Positions 13,162-16,726 of a stretch of 16,726 nt of DNA are shown here, piece by piece. The stretch comes from Desulfuromusa sp. (GTDB lineage: Bacteria > Desulfobacterota > Desulfuromonadia > Desulfuromonadales > Geopsychrobacteraceae), in the NCBI GenBank assembly GCA_029934755.1, contig JAOZLQ010000030.1:1-16726 (forward strand), read 5' to 3'. The first letter of the stretch is position 1. Each line of letters opens with the position of its first letter. The notes beneath the pieces were generated by a model. The model saw only the letters and a list, made by a program, of their open reading frames with translations, ran no database searches and was not told where the DNA came from. The translations under genes and the position numbers were made by a program.

Positions 13162-14199
13162 TCAAAAAGTATGAATCGCAGTCGATTTAAAAAAGAGAAA
13201 AATCTCTCTTCCTTCCTGAAGATCCATCTCCAGCAATGCCCCCTTGGTCACCAAGGCACAAAAAATGACTTTGCCCACCACAATATGGATTTCATAGTAA
13301 AATCCCTGGGAAATAATTTGTACGATCTGACCATTGAAACTGTTACGCATACTTGAATGGAGCTGTTCTGCGCTGAGAACAATATCTTCCGGACGGATGG
13401 CGATAAAATGTTCTCCGTTACTGTAGCCACGACCGAGATGAACCTGCAGGTCACCGATATGGGCAATTTCATAATCGATAGTCACCGCAAACAGATTTTT
13501 CATCCCGACAAAATCGGCAACCATGGTCGATTTCGGTCGCTGAAAAATATCCTCCATACTACCCATCTGTTCGATCCTTCCAGCATTCATGACGGCTCCC
13601 CGTCCACCCAGAGCCAGAGCTTCGGAAAAATCGTGAGTCACCATAAGAATCGTTGCGGTTGTCCTCTTTTGAAGTTGCTTGAGCAGTAAACGAAACTCTT
13701 CTCGCAAACGTGGATCAAGGGCAGAGAGCGGCTCATCCAACAGCAAAATCTGCGGATTAACCACCAGAGCGCGAGCCATAGCGACGCGCTGCTGTTCACC
13801 CCCACTCAAGGTTTCGGGATAGCGCTTTTCAAGCCCCTCCAAATTGAGAAGCATCAGTAATTCTCGCAGGCGACTCTCTCCTGCCGCTTTATCTTCTTTA
13901 TTGAAATGTAGACCATAGCGAATATTTTCAACAACGGTCAGATGTGGAAACAGGGCATAATCCTGATAAACAATACTTATTCCACGTTTTTCCGGCGGCA
14001 AGTGAGTTATATCCTCAGTACCAATTTTTATGCACCCAGCTTTAGGCTGAACCAGCCCTGCGATGGTTTCTAGCAGGATAGTTTTACCCGAACCACTCGG
14101 CCCCATAATGATAAAGAATTCATTTTTTTCAACATCAAGGCTGATATCTTTCAGGTGGAATTCACCGAGATCAATATGGAGATTTTCGACGGAAATCAT
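13162..14199 (-). CDS. wtpC: Tungstate/molybdate ABC transporter ATP-binding protein
   Basis: ATPase of the oxyanion importer (345 residues). Walker A is GPSGSGKT (33-40), Q-loop Gln79 in VYQDYALFPH, signature LSGGEQQRVAMARAL (131-145), Walker B ILLLDEPLSALD (151-162) and H-loop His189. A C-terminal TOBE/Mop-like regulatory part occupies about 285-345, which in ModC/WtpC binds the oxyanion and can inhibit transport. The frame opens further up at 14256, but the ATG at 14199 forms a four-base ATGA overlap with the wtpB stop and starts with the usual MISVENL, so it is preferred. It is the last gene of the operon modE-wtpA-wtpB-wtpC. Confidence 0.87.
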   Translation of the reverse strand: MISVENLHIDLGEFHLKDISLDVEKNEFFIIMGPSGSGKTILLETIAGLVQPKAGCIKIGTEDITHLPPEKRGISIVYQDYALFPHLTVVENIRYGLHFNKEDKAAGESRLRELLMLLNLEGLEKRYPETLSGGEQQRVAMARALVVNPQILLLDEPLSALDPRLREEFRLLLKQLQKRTTATILMVTHDFSEALALGGRGAVMNAGRIEQMGSMEDIFQRPKSTMVADFVGMKNLFAVTIDYEIAHIGDLQVHLGRGYSNGEHFIAIRPEDIVLSAEQLHSSMRNSFNGQIVQIISQGFYYEIHIVVGKVIFCALVTKGALLEMDLQEGREIFLFFKSTAIHTF

Positions 14200-14981
14200 G
14201 CGGGTCTTTTCTGTTTTGTGGTAAGAATACGCAGCACCAGAAACAGCACCAGACAAATACCAATCAACCAGACAGCAACCGGCTGCGAATATTTTAGCCC
14301 GTAGGTTTCAAATCGCTCATAGATCATCACCGGGGCAATCATTGGATGGTAGGCGACAATCACAACCGCACCGAATTCACTGATAGCTCGGGCGCTCGCC
14401 ATGATAATTCCCGCCAGCATACTGCGCCAAGCCAAAGGAAAGGTAATCCGGAAAAAGGTACTGGTCATTGAGGCACCGAGACTGCGGGAAACATTTTCCA
14501 GCCGGGGTGAAACAGCGTCGAAACCCTCCTTGGCGGCTTTGATATAAAAGGGGATCGCAACAAATGTCATCACCGTGATAATTCCGGTGACACTGCCCAT
14601 GATCCGGATTCCCCATTCAGACAGAAGTTGTCCGAACCAGTGATTGCGCCCGGTGACACTAAGGATGGCGATACCAACAACCGGGTGGGGAATAATAATC
14701 GGCAGGTCAATAATTCCCTCGACCAATCGCTTCCCGCGAAATTCATGGCGAGCCAAAAGATAAGCAAGGGGAGTTCCCAAAACAAAGGAGATCAAGGCCG
14801 CTATTCCGGCAGCCGAAAGACTCAAGACAATAGAATTCAAGACATCTTTATCAACAATGGTCTCTTTCAGCATCACCAACGATGGGGCAGTTAACAGCTG
14901 GATCAGGGGCAGGGTAATGAACGCCATCACGGTAACTGCACAAGCAATGGTTCCCCAGAAAAAGAAATCTTTTCGCATCAT
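14196..14981 (-). CDS. wtpB: Tungstate/molybdate ABC transporter permease
   Basis: Inner-membrane channel subunit (261 residues) with about six helices. The ATPase-contact loop ASARAISEFGAVVIVAYHP is characteristic of the WtpB/ModB group, and the following MIAPVMIYERF is a WtpB-like block. It starts three bases after the wtpA stop; ATG ATG at 14981/14978 gives two equivalent start choices. It is coupled to wtpC by the ATGA overlap. Confidence 0.89.
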   Translation of the reverse strand: MMRKDFFFWGTIACAVTVMAFITLPLIQLLTAPSLVMLKETIVDKDVLNSIVLSLSAAGIAALISFVLGTPLAYLLARHEFRGKRLVEGIIDLPIIIPHPVVGIAILSVTGRNHWFGQLLSEWGIRIMGSVTGIITVMTFVAIPFYIKAAKEGFDAVSPRLENVSRSLGASMTSTFFRITFPLAWRSMLAGIIMASARAISEFGAVVIVAYHPMIAPVMIYERFETYGLKYSQPVAVWLIGICLVLFLVLRILTTKQKRPA

Positions 14982-14984
14982 GTG

Positions 14985-15962
14985 TTAATCCCGAACTGTA
15001 ACCAGTGATTGAAGTTCTGCTGGCAAACTTGATTGCATTTCAATTGAAAAGACGCGGGCTGGACTGAACGGTGGCTGGCCTAATTCTTCAAGGATTTTCA
15101 AGCCCCCGGATGGATCAAGCATAAAAGCTAGAAAAGCGATCGCTGCCTCACGGTTTGGTGCATCCTTGAGCAAGGTTACACCGTACGTAATCGACTTTCC
15201 CTGCATGGTCATTTTTGATCCCGGGGTTTTTCCACTGACTTCAACCATAGCTTTAGCGTATTGCTGGTCAAATTTATAATTCCCTAAGTTAATTTCTTCA
15301 GGTAATTCAATATATTTCAACCCATGTTGTACGGCAACAGAACGATATTCCCAGGCATAATCCATGTTGCCCGTCTGGAGCAGGGACACCAGTTCCACTG
15401 CCTTGGGCCGCACGTTTTCTTTGGGCCGATTGGCAATCGTTTTTTTATAGAGACCGGGCTGCTGATAATAACCTTCTGCCAGTTGCAACACCATCAACGT
15501 CCGGTAGCCACAGGGGTCAAGATCCGGAGCAGAGTGACCCCAGATAACTTTTGGCTGCTGCAAAATATCTATCCAATTATCAGCAGTAATGGAATCAGCA
15601 AAACGACTCTTATCCGTATAACAGAGAACCATCTGGTTTGAAGCAAAGCGAATATTGTTATCAGTAAAATCAGGTCGCAGCAGCTTGTCGATCACTTTAT
15701 AGTCAGCCGAAGCCATAATATCGCAGGGCTTATGCAAATCACTAATTTTTCTAGCAGCCTTTTGACTGCCGGATGATTCACGCCGGACATCGACTTTGGG
15801 ATATTGTGCTTCGAAAGCTTTTTCCATCGCCAACATAGGAACAGAAAGGCTACCGGCATGAAAAATTGTCAGAACGCCATGGGGAGCCGATAGCGCCAGA
15901 ACCGGAAGGGAACAAAAACAGAAAACCGCAACTACAATAAATAACTGATACCCTTTGCCCAC
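14985..15962 (-). CDS. wtpA: Tungstate/molybdate-binding protein, WtpA type
   Basis: Periplasmic binding protein (325 residues). A signal peptide spans 1 to about 25 (LFIVVAVFCFCSLPVLALS). The family blocks FHAGSLSVPM, ESSGSQKAARKISDL, CDIMASADY, DLDPCGYRTLMVLQLAE and DYAWEYRSVAVQHGL match WtpA and the archaeal ModA/WtpA group, which coordinates the metal octahedrally with an Asp and a Glu in addition to Ser contacts. The Asp of DPCGYR and the Glu of WEYRSVA fit those places. This sets it apart from the shorter E. coli ModA. The start is GTG with AGGAG six bases upstream, 24 bases after modE. Tungstate preference is likely from family but not proven. Confidence 0.88.
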   Translation of the reverse strand: MGKGYQLFIVVAVFCFCSLPVLALSAPHGVLTIFHAGSLSVPMLAMEKAFEAQYPKVDVRRESSGSQKAARKISDLHKPCDIMASADYKVIDKLLRPDFTDNNIRFASNQMVLCYTDKSRFADSITADNWIDILQQPKVIWGHSAPDLDPCGYRTLMVLQLAEGYYQQPGLYKKTIANRPKENVRPKAVELVSLLQTGNMDYAWEYRSVAVQHGLKYIELPEEINLGNYKFDQQYAKAMVEVSGKTPGSKMTMQGKSITYGVTLLKDAPNREAAIAFLAFMLDPSGGLKILEELGQPPFSPARVFSIEMQSSLPAELQSLVTVRD

Positions 15963-15986
15963 TTGTCTCTCCTGTTTCCTTTGATT

Positions 15987-16726
15987 TTACTGAACGCCAA
16001 TAATGACGCTGGTTGACTTGATGATGGCACAAACTTCATTACCTTCCACCAGCCCTAAGTTGCGGACACTGCTGTCGGTAATTGTCGCGGTAATGGTTTC
16101 ACCAGCACCGATATCAAGAACGACTTCCCCAATCACCGCACTTTCAGTAATTTTTGTAATCCGACCGGTAATCCGGTTTTTTGCACTAATTTTCAGGGAA
16201 AGATGGTTGTTCGCAATCATCACCGAAGAGGCTTTTACCACCGCATAAGCCGAAGAACCAACTTCCAGCCCCAAAGCATCAACACTGTCGGTGCTGATGA
16301 CTGCCGTCATCTGATGTCCCGATTTCAATTGCAGAACAACCTGAGAAACTGAGATATCGCGGGTTATTTCACAGACAGTTCCAGAAAAAACATTTTTAGC
16401 ACTGATTCGCATCGTCATCCGTTGCAGCAAGGGGAGATAATTGTTGAAATCATCGAGAGACTCTCCCAGCCGGGCAAGCATCCCCTGATGCTCTACTTCA
16501 ATGAGCCGGTAGAAACGAACAACCTTTTTCCCCGCATCGGTCAACCGGGTTCCACCACCACCGGAACCACCCGTAGCGGCAACAGTTAACGGGTGATCGG
16601 CAAGGTTGTTCATCACATTCAATGCATCCCAAGCGGTTTTGTAACTCATTCCGGCCGCTTTGGCAGCCATTGAAATGGAGCCACACCGATCAATCTGTTC
16701 CAACAGATCAATCCGGTTGCCACCAA
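15987..16726 (-). CDS. modE: ModE-type molybdate/tungstate-responsive regulator (5'-truncated by window)
   Basis: Oxyanion-sensing DNA-binding protein. The frame runs to the window edge without a start: GGNRIDLLEQIDRCGSIS aligns with the ModE N-terminal winged helix, so a TTG at 16703 is internal rather than the start. The next part, AAKAAGMSYKTAWDALNVMN, is the recognition helix region. Then GGSGGGGTRLT and a helical linker precede two tandem TOBE/Mop domains starting at ISAKNVFSGTV and ISAKNRITGRI, which bind molybdate or tungstate in ModE. The protein likely represses or tunes this operon, whose promoter lies to the right of the window. At least 245 residues are visible, nearly the whole protein. 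Confidence 0.9.
   Translation of the reverse strand, partial: GGNRIDLLEQIDRCGSISMAAKAAGMSYKTAWDALNVMNNLADHPLTVAATGGSGGGGTRLTDAGKKVVRFYRLIEVEHQGMLARLGESLDDFNNYLPLLQRMTMRISAKNVFSGTVCEITRDISVSQVVLQLKSGHQMTAVISTDSVDALGLEVGSSAYAVVKASSVMIANNHLSLKISAKNRITGRITKITESAVIGEVVLDIGAGETITATITDSSVRNLGLVEGNEVCAIIKSTSVIIGVQ

Noticed and set aside
14200..14256. Longer N-terminus for wtpC
   Set aside because: The extra 19 residues overlap the wtpB coding end and match no ABC ATPase start; the ATGA overlap at 14196-14199 gives the standard start.

Overview
The window is a dense bacterial chromosomal segment with Gram-negative traits: lipoprotein and outer-membrane signals, Shine-Dalgarno sites and sigma70-like promoters. 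The gene families (an ETF plus a membrane ETF:quinone-type FeS oxidoreductase, a MerR regulator without cysteines, a WtpABC/ModE tungstate-molybdate system, and PstCA with 'GRAxxDT' loops) suggest an anaerobic or facultative deltaproteobacterium-like organism, perhaps in or near the Desulfuromonadales/Geobacter group. That placement is inferred from gene content; no rRNA or other marker is present.

Layout. (1) Positions 58-3988, minus strand: a membrane FeS/cytochrome-b-like oxidoreductase (EMO/HdrD-like), then etfB and etfA. This module moves electrons from acyl-CoA dehydrogenases through ETF to the quinone pool. Three hairpin-type repeats lie between the oxidoreductase and etfB, and two more lie upstream of the oxidoreductase. 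(2) Positions 4335-6143, plus strand: a divergent MerR-family regulator, a hotdog acyl-CoA thioesterase 2 nt behind it, and a stand-alone OvoA-C-terminal-type (4-mercaptohistidine N1-methyltransferase-like) methyltransferase. The reading frame of the last gene stays open for 59 codons beyond its TGA. An exact 12-bp repeat (TTACGTAAAGGT) occurs in the likely leftward oxidoreductase promoter and just before merR, which suggests that MerR controls both directions. (3) Positions 6266-8192, minus strand: an outer-membrane beta-barrel with a strong promoter, then a lipoprotein-like alpha/beta hydrolase. A perfect 14-bp hairpin lies in the early part of the hydrolase frame. (4) Positions 8398-9552, plus strand: a LysE/RhtB exporter and a second hotdog thioesterase (PaaI-like). 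(5) Positions 9707-13103, plus strand: pstSCAB phosphate-type ABC importer with overlapping genes and an unusual array of TATCG/CGATA half-sites upstream. No phoU, phoB or phoR is seen. (6) Positions 13162-16726, minus strand and convergent with pst: wtpC, wtpB, wtpA (tungstate/molybdate importer) behind a ModE-type regulator with two TOBE/Mop domains that runs off the window end.

Taken together, regions 1 and 2 form an acyl-CoA/ETF catabolic unit with its own candidate regulator. Regions 5 and 6 form an oxyanion-import unit of two convergent ABC transporters. I see no rRNA, tRNA, CRISPR array, prophage or transposase gene. The least explained items are the paired MerR-site candidates, the hairpin repeats around the ETF oxidoreductase gene, the reading frame behind the methyltransferase, and the operator-like array before pstS.
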